This document shows positions 45,325 to 57,500 of a stretch of 64,000 bases of DNA, one piece after another. The DNA lies in assembly GCA_013350335.1 (NCBI GenBank), contig CM023538.1:53984769-54048768 (forward strand). Direction: 5' to 3'. Position 1 is the stretch's first letter, and each line of letters starts with the position of its first letter. Below the pieces are notes generated by a model. It did not search any database. It was not told the origin of the DNA and saw only the letters and a list, made by a program, of their open reading frames with translations. The stretch comes from Chimonanthus salicifolius (lineage: Eukaryota; Streptophyta; Magnoliopsida; Laurales; Calycanthaceae). The position numbers and the translations under genes were made by a program.

Positions 45325-48300
45325 CCATTCAGAAAATATTCTTGTAGAATGAAGTAGCAGGTGACTAAACTCATGGAGGAGGGTGGGTTGGGGATCTAGT
45401 TGTTGCGATGCTTTAAATCACCTCTTTGGGAAAGTGGTTATGGAGAGTGAGGGATAATTCAAAAGGGTTATGGAAGTCAATCATTATTGGGAAATATGGC
45501 CTGGGAAGAAAGGGGTGGAGGGTCTCATTGACTTCAAGACAAATCTCGGGTTTTTGGAGAGGGTTTTGCTTTATATCATCGGCTTTCAAGGAGAATATCA
45601 AATATAGTGTACATAGGATTTGAGGTCTATTTTTGTAAGGACAGGTGGATTGGTGAATTTTCTTTTGCAGCAAGGTCCCCTCTAATGTTCTCTTTTGCTT
45701 CTAATAGAGATGCTTTGGTTGTTGACTGTTGTGATATGCTCCAGAGCAATGTTGTATGGTGCCCACAACTTCGAAGGGGTTTGTAAGATTGGATGGTGGA
45801 AGCCTGGATGTCTCTTATGGATCTTCTGAACACAACTTTTATTGTAGGGAGTGGCAATGATAGAAGGATATGGGACCCAGATATTCACAGGAATTTCAGT
45901 GTCAAATCCTTTAGCAGATTATTCACGCATTCTGGCGAAGTTCCTCATCTGCATCCGAATATTTGGAAAGGTGTGGCACTGTGGCTCCCCCTCGAGTAAA
46001 GGTTTTTGTTTGACTGGCTGGCTGGAATTGATAAGATTTTGACCACTGATCACTTGAGACTTATGATGATCATTATTAATGCATGTCCTCTGTGGAATCG
46101 GTGAATCACCTTTCGTTGCACTGGCATTTCGCCTATTCTATTTGGTGCCACTTTATCCAGCTTTTGGATATCGTTTTTTGTATGTTGGCGGCTTGATATT
46201 GCTATGTAATGAAGTGGTTATTGTTGGGGATAGTTCATTGCATAGAAATCTCTAGAAAGCTACGGCTTTGAGCATTGTCTAGTCAATTTTGGTTTGAGAG
46301 AAACAAAAGGATCTTTCAAGGGAAGACATCTTTTGCAGCCCAAGTCATAGAACTAATAAAATTTAGAGTTACATGGTTGATGTTGGGGACCAAGGACATT
46401 CAAGGAATCAAAACATCATATATTTGCAGGGACTAGGCATCGGCCAATCTCAAAGTAATGGTTCCTCCTCCTTCCAAGCAAGTATATTGGTGTCCTCCAA
46501 AGCCTAATCTCTTGAAGTTAAATTGTTGTATATGGGATTGTGACTTGGCAGAATTTAGTGGGCTAATTAGAGATTGTTAGAGCCACAGACCCACAGTTAA
46601 ATATGTATCTCCTATGTTGTCAATTTCGTAACTAGGTCCTGAACCTTGCCTCTGGAAGTTCGATGAAGTCGTATCAAGTTCGAAGTCCGGAAGCTGAGAA
46701 ATTGGAAGGCTGCTCTTCAGTGAATTAACTCCAATATGTGCCAACCGACTCAAGTAAACTGGACCCTAGTTTGACCTAGAAAGGCCCATAAAAACCTAGG
46801 CTAAGTACAGTATTATCTTTCAGATTTCTCGGATGGTTGAAAATAGCCCCGACTTGTAGAGCACATTTAAAGTACCAAATGAACTTGAAATTTGATGAAA
46901 TTTTAGGCGTGGATACCTTGTTCAAAGAGCTTTCAAAGGAGCCCAAGAACACCAAAATCCGAGTTTTGTAGCTCAAGTTATGACCATATTAGTGAAAGGG
47001 TGCAGGCTGCCTGGAATAGGATGATCGGACCTCCGATCCTGAAGATCGGAGCACAGATGAATAGTCTTCTCCCTTCGGAACTCCGAACTAGGATCGGATC
47101 ATATTTCAATAAATTGCATTTTTTTAGTCCAAATCACCTATTTTCGATCAGGCCTCCAATAGTATTCATTGGAGATCTGAAGGCTAGACGTTGGGAGCTT
47201 CAGAGCTCCGAAGCAAATGATAGGAGCTCCGATGACTAGCTGTTGGAACAAAATTCTATAAATACTTGGCTCGTTCCAAAGGCAAATAGAAGAGAGAAAT
47301 AAGGGAGAGAAAAAGAAAGAAAAATACTAGATTTTGAGAGCCCTTCTCCACACTTAGGAAAACTCGTTTTGGCTCATCAAAATCATTCTCTTTCACATTC
47401 TGAGCTCTTCATAGGCATATCTTGAGCTTTCAAAGCTCCCTTTGAATGTGATAAGGGAAATCCTCTCATTCTAGGGAAAGGACCAAATCAATAGGAATAT
47501 CCCCACCTATTCTAGACTCTCCATCTCCTACATCTAGGTTGAGCATTTATTGGAGTATTTCAATCACCAAGAAGCAATGCTAGGAGACGATCTTCAAGAA
47601 CGCTACAAAGGCATATCAAGCTACAAAGAGGCAAGCATTCTAATTTTATTTTCTTTCTCAATCATTGTATGTGAATTAGGACTTAGTGTCCGAAGCACTC
47701 AAAAATTGGTTGTTGTTGGTGTTGGTGGAATAGGCATGTGTGACCAAACCACCCAATAAAAAATTGGTTGTTGATGTTGGTGGAATAGGCATGTGTAACT
47801 GAACTACCTTATGAAAAAAATAAAATAGTGTGTGATTGTTTTGGGACGTTTATCCCTTTGAGTAGTGAATTTCGGTAACCTGAGTTTGGGCTGATCCGAG
47901 AGTGGATGTAGGTTTAAGAGGAACCGAACCACTATAAATCCTCGTGTGCCTATTCTTTTTGTGGTTTGAATGTTTTATTGTGGTATTTTTTTCGTTTTTT
48001 GTATGCACATTTGATGGATTGATTTCTATAGACCCAAAATTTTTGCATACACTCTTATTCAACCTCACTCCAGGACTTAGCATTGCTCTAGGTTGCACTT
48101 TCAAAGATCACTTGGGGGAGTTTTGGGTGTCATTTGCAGGTCCTCTTCCTAATGGTTAGGTGATTGAAGCTGAACCGCATGCCCTCCGGAGAGGGGTCCT
48201 CGAGTTGGAGGCATTGGCTGCATCAGGGGGTTTATTGGAAAGGGATTCCAAGGTAAATCTAGGTTGGGCTTCAAGAGGTTAGTGTTCGTGGCTATTCCTT

Positions 48301-48549
48301 GATAAAGTGGAAATAATTCGGCACTCTATCTCTTTAAATGGCTTCTCACTTCCCTAGGTTCCAAGAGAGGCTAATTCAACAGCAGATGATTTAGCTAGGC
48401 AGGGCCTTCATTTGTCATCTAATGTTGTAAATAGACGTATGTAATTTCTTGGATCTGTATGGGGAACGGGTATTTCTTCGTCGGGTTTTGTGGGCTCTAT
48501 TTTTGTAAATCTTCTCTTTTTCCGTGTGAATAAAATAGTTATCTTAAAA
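45325..48549 (+). mobile_element. L1-type LINE, 5'-truncated, with 16-bp target duplication
   Basis: Flanked by AAAATGGTTGAAGCAT at 45309-45324 and 48550-48565. It is 5'-truncated, beginning in the C-terminal part of the ORF2 reverse transcriptase (EEGGLGI near 45380). The RNase H end is clear after the nested LTR: DHLGEFWVSFAGPLPNG, HALRRGVLELEALAASGG, WVPREANSTADDLARQG. Several stops are present. The poly(A) junction directly precedes the right duplication. Confidence 0.85.
46575..48103. mobile_element. Solo LTR inserted in the LINE
   Basis: Starts TGTTAGAGCC and ends GCACTTTCA. The LINE reading GLIRD on the left continues as HLGEFW on the right, which fixes the insertion point. The flanks GAGAT (46570-46574) and AAGAT (48104-48108) are a 4-of-5 target duplication. 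It contains the string CCGAACCACTATAAATCC and a roughly 60-bp tandem duplication at about 47701-47815. There is no primer site, gag or pol, so it is a solo LTR of about 1.5 kb, probably left by LTR-LTR recombination. Confidence 0.8.
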
Positions 48550-48600
48550 AAAATGGTTGAAGCATTAGAACATTCCACTATAAAGGCAAACTGGAACAAC

Positions 48601-49940
48601 CACTGGAAAGAGTCTTAACAGATTTGCTCTTCAAATGATCTTGTTATGTGGATGGTTACTTTTAAGGATTCAATGGAGTCGTGATAGTGTTGTGATGGAT
48701 TATTATCCTAACATCATCTTTAGTGTGTCCATATAGTTCTTTTAAAAATAAAGAAGAATTCTATTTAGAGAGAGAAGGGAAACGATGCAGAGCAGCCCAG
48801 GCCCAGTTTCGAGCCCAGCCCACAGCCACAGCTTGTTTTTTTTTAAAAAAAGGGGTCTTATAACCCTAAGCAGCAGTCGACGATAGTGGAAAATGGACGA
48901 TTAAAGAAAAGGAAAGTAGCAAAGGAAGAAGGGAAGCACGGTAGCTGCCACCGATTCAGTGAGAAGTCACGGTGAGTGACAAGGCGATGAGTGAGAAGCC
49001 CTATCTGTCCAGGTACCACTTCCTCTTCCTCTTTCCTCTTCTCTTTCTCTCTTCTCTCTCTCTCTTCCTTTTCTTTTTCTTCTTCCTTTACCTTCCAACC
49101 AAGCCATATCCCATCCCATTTGATTTCCGCGACCCCATACCCTTTCCCACCTGCTACCGTGATCCCATATTCCCTCCTTGTGCTTCCGTTACCCACCCTC
49201 TTCTTTCCCAGACTTCCGCGAGCCCTCCTTTGACCCAAAACAGCTTCCGCCTCCCCCCTGTTCTACCCTTGACCCATCACCAGCCCTTTTCAAGCTCTGT
49301 CGATCCCCTTGCTACCCTCTGTCATTCTACCGTCACCCCAACCCCACCTCTACTTCCACCAGCCCTTATTGGCCCTTTCTGGCCTTCGCCAGCCACCCAG
49401 CCCCTCCTGGACTTTCGCCAGTCCTCCTTGGGTTCCACCTGTGCCTCAAAACCCACATCTCAGGTGTCACCCCTTTCCCTACTTTCGCCCTTGCCCAAAG
49501 CCCCCCTTACAGCCATCGTCCCTCAACACATCATCCCCCTGGCCTTCGTTCATCCTTATATCCCCTCCTTATTTGTTGCCACAACCCTCTGTATACCTTC
49601 CTAACTCCTTCCCGAGCCTTCCCGATCCCGCATGCCATTTCAAGGTCCATACAGCCATAACCACCCCTTCAGATCTCCATACCCAGTGTCGCCACACCCA
49701 AACCTCCCTTCCTATTGTTGACGTTCCCTTCCTTAGTTCCTCATCTTGCTGCCGCAACCCTTAAAAGCCTTAATAGAACCCTTCGTTGCCTTCAAGCCAT
49801 TAAATCCCATTCGTATCCCATACTTTTTTGCACCGTCTGTTTCCTCCTTCTCTCTTGTTCTACCTCTCCTTCCTACCGATACTACTCCATCTAGCACTAT
49901 CAGGCCTACTCTAGGTGTATCGACGTAGGCAACTCAGGCC
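48601..49940. other. Unassigned DNA with a 0.9-kb pyrimidine-rich block
   Basis: From about 49010 to 49900 the + strand is overwhelmingly C and T, with open frames in all three + frames (for example 48972-49604, 210 codons, Ser/Pro/Leu-rich). Lack of purines removes stop codons, so the open frames are a composition effect. It joins directly onto the copia polyprotein linker at about 49945. Confidence 0.5.
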
Positions 49941-49944
49941 TCCA

Positions 49945-51641
49945 CCTCCAACAAACGCCACAGCCCCATCTGCCCCTAGTCCAGATCCATCCACCATAGC
50001 TAAGTCTGAACTTCCCATTGCTCTTCAGAAAGGTAAGCGTACTTGTACCCTTCATCCCCTTGATCATTTTGTGTCCTGTAACGTTGTTTCTCTTTCCTAT
50101 CACAGTTTTCTTACAGCTCTGGACAACATTAAGATTCCCTAGCGGATTGACACTGCCCTTCGAGATTTTTCCAGAAAAGCAGCCATGGATGAGGAATTAG
50201 CTGCACTGGAAAAAAAATCATACTTGGGATATGGTTCCTCTCCCTCCAGAAAAAACTCCAGTTGGTTGTAAATGGGTATTCGCCCTGAAACATAATCCAG
50301 ATGGATCCATTGCCAAGTATAAGGCACGTCTGGTTGCCAAAGGCTTCACGCAAACTTATGGAGTGGACTATCAAGAAACATTCTCCTCTGTGGCCAAGGT
50401 TACCTCTGTTCAGATCTTGATTTCCATCTTCATCAGTTAAATGTGAAGAATGCCTTCATTCATGGTGATCTCCAAGATGAAATATATATGCTCCCTCCAC
50501 CGGTGTTTGTCAATCAGGGGGAGCCCCACTCTCTCTGCAGACTCAGAAAAGCTCTCTATGGCCTCAAACAATCTCCACGAGCCTGGTTTGAGAAGTTGAG
50601 CAGTGCTTTGTTACCTTATGGTTTTTCCAGATGTTAGATGGATCACTGTCTTTATCCACCGTCTTCACTCTGTGGTAATGATTTTAGTGGTATATGTTGA
50701 TGACATTGTTCTCACAGGTAATGATGTTCCGCCATTTCTACATTCAAAGAATATCTACGGGCACATTTGATATTAAAAATCTAGAGTCGTTGCATTACTT
50801 TCTTGGTATAGAGGTCGCTCGTTCTTCTCGAGGACTCTCTATCCCAGCGCAAGTATGCCCTTGATCTCCTCCAGGATGTCGGGTACTCTGAATGCAAACC
50901 GGCTGACATTCCGCTAGATGTCAACACAAAATTATCTACTTCAGATGGGACTCTTCTTGATACCCTACGTTTTATCAAAAGTTGATGGGGAGACTGATTT
51001 ACCTCATTATCACACGGCTCAATTTATCATATGCAGTTGATATGGTCAGCCAATTCCTGCAGGATCCACAGGATACTCATCTTCATGTTGTCTTATGCAT
51101 CTTTGGCTACCTTAAAGCTCATCCTGGCCGAGGATTGTTATTTGCACATCAATCTTCCCTCTAAGTTCGTGGGAATTCATACGCAGATTGGGTCGGCTCT
51201 CCACTCCACCACTGGTTATTGTGTCTTCTTGGGCTCACATTTGGTCTGCTGGCGTAGCAAAAAGCAGTCTGTTGTTGCTCACTCTAGTGCTGAAACAGAA
51301 TACCGTGGGATGGCTAATACTACGGTTGAGTTACTTTGGATCCGTCAGTTTCTTAAAGAGTTGGGTTTTCCTCCTGTTGATCCGCTTATTATGTTCTGTG
51401 ACAATCAGGTGGCCATCAACATCGCCTCCAATCCGGTCTTTCATGAAATGAACAAGCACATTGAGGTTGATTGTCACTTTCTTCGACATCATATTTTTGA
51501 AGGTCAGATTGTCACTCCTCATATGCAATCTAAAGATCAATTGGCAAATATATTGACAAAGTTTATCCCTCGACATCAACTCACATCGATTATTGGCAAG
51601 ACGGGTTTGTTAGACATCTTCGAGACAGCTTGAGGGGGAAG
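49945..51641 (+). pseudogene. Ty1-copia pol remnant (linker, RT, RNase H)
   Basis: In broken frames: linker (SELPIALQKGKRTCT, about 50010), RT start (GCKWVFALKHNPDGSIAKYK, ARLVAKGFTQTYGVDY, about 50265-50375), then NAFIHGDLQDEIYM and LYGLKQSPRAWFEK. The catalytic YVDDIVLTG is near 50695. RNase H is at about 51195-51630 (VCWRSKKQSVVAHSSAETEY, CDNQVAINIASNPVFHE, KDQLANILTKF). Gag, protease and integrase are missing, and at least three frame breaks occur. Confidence 0.85.
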
Positions 51642-51900
51642 TGTTGTGGGATCCGATATAGGATTATTGGTCCGACTTATCTTATTTTGGAAAGTCAACT
51701 GTGTGGTTATATAATTCATTGTAGATAAAATTTCTTTATTTGTATTTCCTTTTTTGCCACCTAAATTGGCTATCTTTTTCCAATTTATTCATGTATCCTC
51801 TAAGAGGAAAACACACCAAGGTAATATATAGAAAGAAGAATTCTTCTCCACTCTCTTCTTCTTCTTTTTCTTATTTCTATATTATTATTCTACACTAACA
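51642..51900 (+). mobile_element. 3' LTR of the truncated copia element
   Basis: Begins TGTTGTGGGATCC directly after the polypurine tract TTGAGGGGGAAG and ends ...CTACACTAACA, 259 bp. No matching 5' LTR is visible upstream in the window, so the element is 5'-truncated or rearranged. Its right edge abuts an antisense LINE RNase H fragment, which was probably the insertion target. Confidence 0.75.
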
Positions 51901-52240
51901 ACCTCTAAGAAAGCCTTAACTTCAACCTCATTCACATTAACTCTAAGGCAGGCTCGGAAAAAAAAAGCTAAGGTTTGAGAAGATGTGTCTCTAATAAAAC
52001 AACAAATGTCATTCCTAAGAAATTCCTTGTTGAAGCTTCCATCAAAATTCAATTTCAGTCTATCTAGAGTAGGGACACTATAAGAAATAGCAGCAATGTG
52101 TGAGATGGAAGCAAATAAGAAGCCCAACCATGTGTTGATGACAGCGTCAATATTTTTTGGGCATGACCCATTTAATTGTGAAAGCATGAAGAAAGAGATA
52201 CAAATCTACATAGAAAAGCTGCAGTGGATGAAGAGATCAT
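51901..52240 (-). pseudogene. L1-type LINE RNase H fragment
   Basis: On the minus strand it reads LDRLKLNFDGSFNKE, then FRACLRVNVNEVEVKAFLEV up to the copia LTR edge. This is the RNase H fold of L1-type ORF2 (LKLNFDG...NEVE.KA). The remainder of the LINE is not visible on the other side of the copia sequence. Confidence 0.7.
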
Positions 52241-54300
52241 TCACCGTCTTAGCCTCTTTTAAGGACAAGTAGCAGGGATTAACCAAAATGTGGTTTCTTG
52301 ATACATGCATCAAGCCCGACTCGAGCTCGAGCAGAGACGAGCAAGTCCAACTGGACCTGATTGACGAGATAGCCCTCCAAGTCTATTGTCGGGTCGACGG
52401 GGGAAAACAAGGCCCATGGACACAATGTACTAAGTCACATTTTCATCAGCTTTGGACTTGGATCTTCATGGCTCATGGACCCAAGCCCACTTGCAGTCCA
52501 CAGCGGACCTGCAAAGTCACCAATGTGAGCCCCACGTGGTGCAACTTTGACAGTTTAAACACAAGAGATAAAGATGGGAAGAAAGTCAGTATTGCATGGC
52601 AAGCGACCGAGACAAACCCGAATTTCCAGCAAAAGATAGAGAGAGAAAATAAAGGAAGTGGCAAGTTTCCACTTCTAATTGGCCACCCAACCCAGGAACA
52701 GGGATAGACGAGTGCAAGACCAACCCGATTTCATGAGTTGTAGAATCCAATCAACACCCAGACCTGACCGAGTTTTGCTCGATCTCCACAAACCGAGAAA
52801 TCAGTGCAAACAACGTTCGGATGTGAGGCACTGATCTAGCAAGGCAATGAGAAAGAAGAAAGAGTAAGGAGGGCCCACCACCCCAATCAATGCTGGCAAT
52901 GTTAGAAAGCCACCCAATTGTGGTTGGATGCTAAAATGAAAAATAAGAAAGAAAAGAATAAGGAAAGAAGAGAAGATAAGAATAATAATGAAGAAGAAGA
53001 TAAGAGATGATGCTTATCTTGTGGAATCAATGAGACTCCTGAAAAAAAAAATCATGTGAATAGATAAGAAGAACAGATTGGAAGGAGGAAACCATTTTAG
53101 AAAGGGAAGTCTCTGGAACTGTGTGCAGTGAACAATTGTTTAACTTTTATTTCTTTGTTTTATTTATTTTATTTCTTGTTTTAAGTTAAAAACAAAGTAT
53201 ATAAATTAGACTTAGCCAAACTTCGTAGAATTTATTCATAAATTATTAACTTTTGAAATTTATCAAAAGCACGGTGCTTTCTCCCATCTGCAGTGAGTTA
53301 TTATTTTCCTCTTGAATTTGATTTTACATTGTGTTGAATTATTTTAATTAGAGTAATCGGGTTATCTGAATTTGCGTCTTGCACTTAGATTTCATTTAAT
53401 GCATTTTATCCCGCTACCCTATTAAAAGTCGAATTCCACAATCAAAGATGATTCATCAGAAGGTTCTTCGAGTTCATCCCCAATTCGAGCTAGATTAGAG
53501 TTCACAGTGTATTAATTTTTGCACGCTCGACTCCCAATTCCTCATTCGCATAAACTAGAGAACGCCTATATTTTGGGTTTCAACAATTGAAATCCGTGAT
53601 TCGGCCCAAAACCCCAAATCAAATACAAACTGCGGATTTGCACTGCATCATTTCTTCTATGCAAAATGATCAATGGTAGAATTTTCCTGGCCCATTATCC
53701 AAGTAAAGGCCAGAACTCTAGAGCGCACTGGGATATCACGAAAGGAAGACATGAGAGTGGGAGTTAAACCAGTAGAAACTTATTTGGAAAAAAAAAGGAT
53801 TTCACTAAGAAAAGACCAAAATCTGTCCAATAACCATAGCCTGGAATCACTAATGTCCTAAGGGAGAAACCCCTTCGAGTCATGCTAATAGATAGCTGAA
53901 CCGATCACCATGGTCTTCTATTAAATGCCTGTTGAGAATAGATGTTCAAAGTAAAGAACCTGAACATGTGAAATAACCTGCTACTTTGTACTCTTTGTTG
54001 AGGGAAATATTGAAAATGAGGGGAAATTGCATACTAAACAGAGAGAGTTGCCCAACCAGATATCATTCTAGAAGAAAACAGACCTCCCATTGCCAGCACA
54101 GTAGCGAATGCAATCAGAGATTAGGAAATAGAATTGATTGACCTCCAAATGCCTTAGAGGGTAGGCGAATCTCACACGTGCCAACCGGTCAAAGGAAGCC
54201 TGTACATAGAAATGCATGAAAACAAATCATTGTTTTTCCACAATTAAGAAGTTTAGCAGGAAAAGTCCAATGCACATGGAAATTCCATGAGTTTAGGTGA
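52241..54300. other. Unassigned DNA
   Basis: 52290-52900 is more GC-rich and resembles no family I can name. An open frame at 53673-53861 is unrecognised. On the minus strand a possible exon (54199-54084) is bounded by TGTACAG and GAG|GTCTGT with an open reading of 36 codons, but I recognise no product. Confidence 0.35.
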
Positions 54301-54769
54301 AAAAGGGAACGACCGAGAGAGTGAGATCAAACTCCCAAATATATCCATCCAAGACATCTTTTCCATTACAACATGCTATCAACCATTCAACCCAATATCA
54401 CTAGAATAAGCAATCACATGCAATATCAAAAAGAAAGAAATAAATAAAAAATTATATATATGTTTCTATATAGGCATACTCAAGTGAGAAAAGGAAATAA
54501 TTAACGAGGTAGGTCAAGATTCTCAACACATCAAATCCAAGATCTCTTTCCTTTACATCCTTCACTATCAATCATTTGATCTAACCCCAATAGAATTGTC
54601 AATTGTGTGCAATATGAAAAAGAAAGAAATCAAGATGCATACATCAGCCCTATTCAATTCAACTGAAGAAAAAAGGGAAAGAACGAGCATGCTAGGTAAT
54701 AATTATAAGTAATCTGACCATTAATTATTCAATCCAACATCATAGAAAGAAGCAATGCCATGCAATCAA

Positions 54770-55206
54770 TGCGGTGGACCTGGAAACTGAGAATGGGAGA
54801 AAGAACAGACTCAGGTGCGTCTGCCGTGGGAGAGAGAGAGGGTGAGCAAGCAATGAGACCTATTCGAAGTGGTCTCTTCCTCCTGTGGAGTTTCTTTTGG
54901 GATAATAATTCTCTGATCCTTTACTTATTTTCTCATTCCAAATATAAAGAGTCCTCTGCCTAAAATTAGGGAGAGGTTACAGCAAATTAAAGAGGGAAAT
55001 ACAAAATTCGAAATTCAAATTAAGTCAAACCTAATCAAATCTGCCAACTCATTAAGACTAATCCTACGCTTAATTGCCATATTGTTCACGTGCTTATCCA
55101 GCCTAGATTCCACCCTGTCGTGATCTGCTATTGCGCCAACGCCTTCATGCACAAGTCACACTGAGTTTGTACGCTAGCCACAGAGTCACATGCACAGAAC
55201 ATAACA
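54770..55206 (-). repeat. 3' LTR of the gag-protease element
   Basis: A direct repeat of 56896-57322, 437 bp against 427 bp, with a few small differences. It starts TGCGGTGGAC and ends CATAACA on the + strand. Confidence 0.9.
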
Positions 55207-55328
55207 TTCCCCTCTATTGAAAACCGTCGTCGTCCGGGACAACGAAATCGGGGTATTTTGTCCGCATACGGTTTCATGCGGCTTTGAGCCCGTTCTAAAT
55301 TATCTTTTAGAGTTTTCAAAGTTTCAAC

Positions 55329-56874
55329 TCAATTCCGCAACTTCAAGTCCACAGATTCCACTTGGGTAGTGCCTTTGACAAACGAAACAAGCCGAGGTGG
55401 TGGCTGTTTCTTGCACTTCTTGGCCATCTCGGCTTCATTAATTTTCAGTTTAGACACTCTATCGCCTTGCCAAGTGTAAGATCGGTTTGTTGTTTGAAAG
55501 GCTATCGTGAGGCGTTGGAAATCCCAAGTAATGGGTCCCAACGTCCTAAGCCACTGTGCACCTAACACCACCTCATACCCTCCCAAAGGAAGGATATAAA
55601 TTTTAGCTATGACGACTAAACCTTGGACAGACAACTTGACATCCTTGCACATTCCCTAGCACTTGATACGATCGCCATTAGCTACAACCACATCAAAGGG
55701 CTGATCAGAGATGGTGTGAAGACGAGACATGCTTGCCACCCGAGGATTGACGAAATTATGGGTGATACCTGAGTCGATCAATACCGTAATGGGTATTCGC
55801 CCAACAAAACCCTTCACACGCATGGTCTGGGGTGCATGACCTCCGGTAATAGCATGTAGAGATATTTCCAATTGGTCTCATGTATCCTCTTCAGTGTTGG
55901 AGTCGTCGTACGTTTCTCCTTCAATTTCATCCTTGAGCCACTAACCTTCCATTAAGTACAGCTTTTGCGTCCAGCACTTGTGGCCGGGTGCAAACTTTTC
56001 ATCACAGTTATAGCAAAGGCCTTTAGACCTCTGTTCCTTCATCTCCATAGGGGTGAGCCTTTTAATGGGTGGCATTGGAGGTGTCGGAGTGCCCTCAGGT
56101 TGAGTTTGGCTCGAGAGCCCCATTTCAAACTCTGACTTGCGCTTCCTTGCATTTAACTTTCTCTTCTTGGAGGCGAGCCAGCCCAACTGCATCAGATAAG
56201 GTCGTTGGCTATAACATGTGTACACTGAGTCGGATATCCTCATTCAAACCTCCCAAGAAACAACTAACCATGTAGGCTTCATTGAGCCCACTAGTATGAC
56301 TAGCCAGCTCTTCAAACTTTGTCTGATAATCTTCAACTGATGACGTTTGCCTCACCTTCGTGAGGGTGGCCACGGCATCTTCGTAAGGTGATGGTCCAAA
56401 ACGAGTCATCAACCCTTTAGCGAACTCGTTTCAATTGGCAATGGCATTAGACCGCTCCATCCAACGGAACCATTGCAAGGCTTTCCCTTCTACATCGTAC
56501 GAAGCTATCAGCAGTCGCTGGGTTAAAGGAGTCTGCTGATGGAGGAAAAATTGTTCCGCACGATAAGTCCAACCCGAAGGGTCAGTCCCATCGAATCTTG
56601 GGAATTCCAGCCGAGTCGTTCGACCGTTGAAGCCGAGGTCAGTATGACCATGTTTCGGTGGTGGCCCTCTGAAAGGACCCACCGATGACTCCCTCGCGTC
56701 AATGGAGTGGGGATTGGACAGCCCGTCAAGAAAGGTATCGACTGTCTGTAGATGGGTGCTCATAGCAGTCATCTGGCCGACCATTTCATCCATCCGTTTG
56801 GCCTGGGCTTCTAAAGTTTTATGTAGAAGATGAAGGGTACCATTGATCTTTCCGAGGTGGGTACCGTCGGCCAT
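55329..56874 (-). pseudogene. Retroelement gag and protease, frame-broken
   Basis: The start ATG at 56874-56872 (MADGTHLGKINGTLH) follows the primer site. Gag readings include LEFPRFDGTDPSGWTYRAEQ and ALQWFRWMERS (to 56431), then SSVEDYQTKFEELASHT and CFLGGLNEDIRL (56209-56412). A knuckle GLCYNCDEKFAPGHKC is at about 55995. The protease reads ITVLIDSGITHNFVNPRVAS (about 55745-55805, active-site D-S-G), followed by LGGYEVVLGAQWLRTLGPI. The order matches plant Ty3-type elements up to the protease. In-frame stops separate the pieces. Confidence 0.85.
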
Positions 56875-56895
56875 TTCAACATGGCTCTGATACCT

Positions 56896-57322
56896 TGCGG
56901 TGGACTTGGAAACTGAGAATGGAAGAAGGAACAAACTCACCCCGTGGAGAGAAAGAGGGTGAACAAGCAATGAGACCTATTCAAGGTGGTCTCCTCCTCC
57001 TGTGGAGTTTCTTTTGGGATAATAATTCTCTGATCTTTTACTTGTTTTCTCATTCCAAATATAAAGAGTCCTCTACCTAAAATTAGAGAGAGGTTACAAC
57101 TAATTAAAGAGGGAAATACAAAATTCAAAATTCAAATTAAGTCAAACCTAATCAAATCTGCCAACTCATTAAGACTAATCCTACACTCAATTGCCAACTG
57201 TTCAGGTGCTTATCCAGCCTAGAGTCCACCCTGCCGTGATCTGCTATTGCGCCAAAGCCTTCATGCACAAGTCACACTGAGTTTACACGCCAGCCACCGA
57301 GTCACATGCAGGGCACATAACA
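56896..57322 (-). repeat. 5' LTR of the gag-protease element
   Basis: The counterpart of 54770-55206. Its minus-strand end (...CCACCGCA) is followed within one base by the iMet primer-binding site at about 56880-56895. Confidence 0.9.
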
Positions 57323-57500
57323 ATCAATCAAGTTTACAAGCATATAAAAGGAAAGAACAAGCCAATGAGGTCAAAATCCACATGTCACGCCCAAGAAATT
57401 TCTACATTACATCCTCCTCCATCAAATGTGTTATTGAATATCTCTAGAAGAAGCAATTGCATGCAATAACATAAGAAATCAATCAAGAAAATTATATAAA

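Larger units (their letters stand above)
54770..57322 (-). mobile_element. gag-protease-only LTR retrotransposon with perfect 5-bp duplication
   Basis: The 5' LTR is 56896-57322 and the 3' LTR 54770-55206, both TG...CA on the + strand. The host duplication ATCAA lies at 54765-54769 and 57323-57327. Next to the 5' LTR on the minus strand is GGTATCAGAGCCATG (iMet primer site), and next to the 3' LTR is AGAGGGGAA (polypurine tract). The interior of about 1.7 kb carries gag, a CCHC-like knuckle and a retropepsin-like domain, but no reverse transcriptase, RNase H or integrase. The LTRs are highly similar, so insertion is relatively recent. Confidence 0.9.
54302..57500. repeat. Four diverged tandem units of about 185 bp, split by an LTR element
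   Basis: Units start with AAAGG(G/A)AA-type sequence at about 54302, 54492, 54672 and 57349. Each continues to a 'CATGCAAT(A)' or 'GTGCAATATGAAAAAGAAAG'-like segment. The LTR element 54770-57322 lies within the third unit, and the fourth follows the element. Confidence 0.55.

Noticed and set aside
48972..49604. Open frame of 210 codons, Ser/Pro/Leu-rich, as a host gene
   Set aside because: All three + frames are open over the same span because purines are nearly absent. There is no domain, conserved start or splice context.
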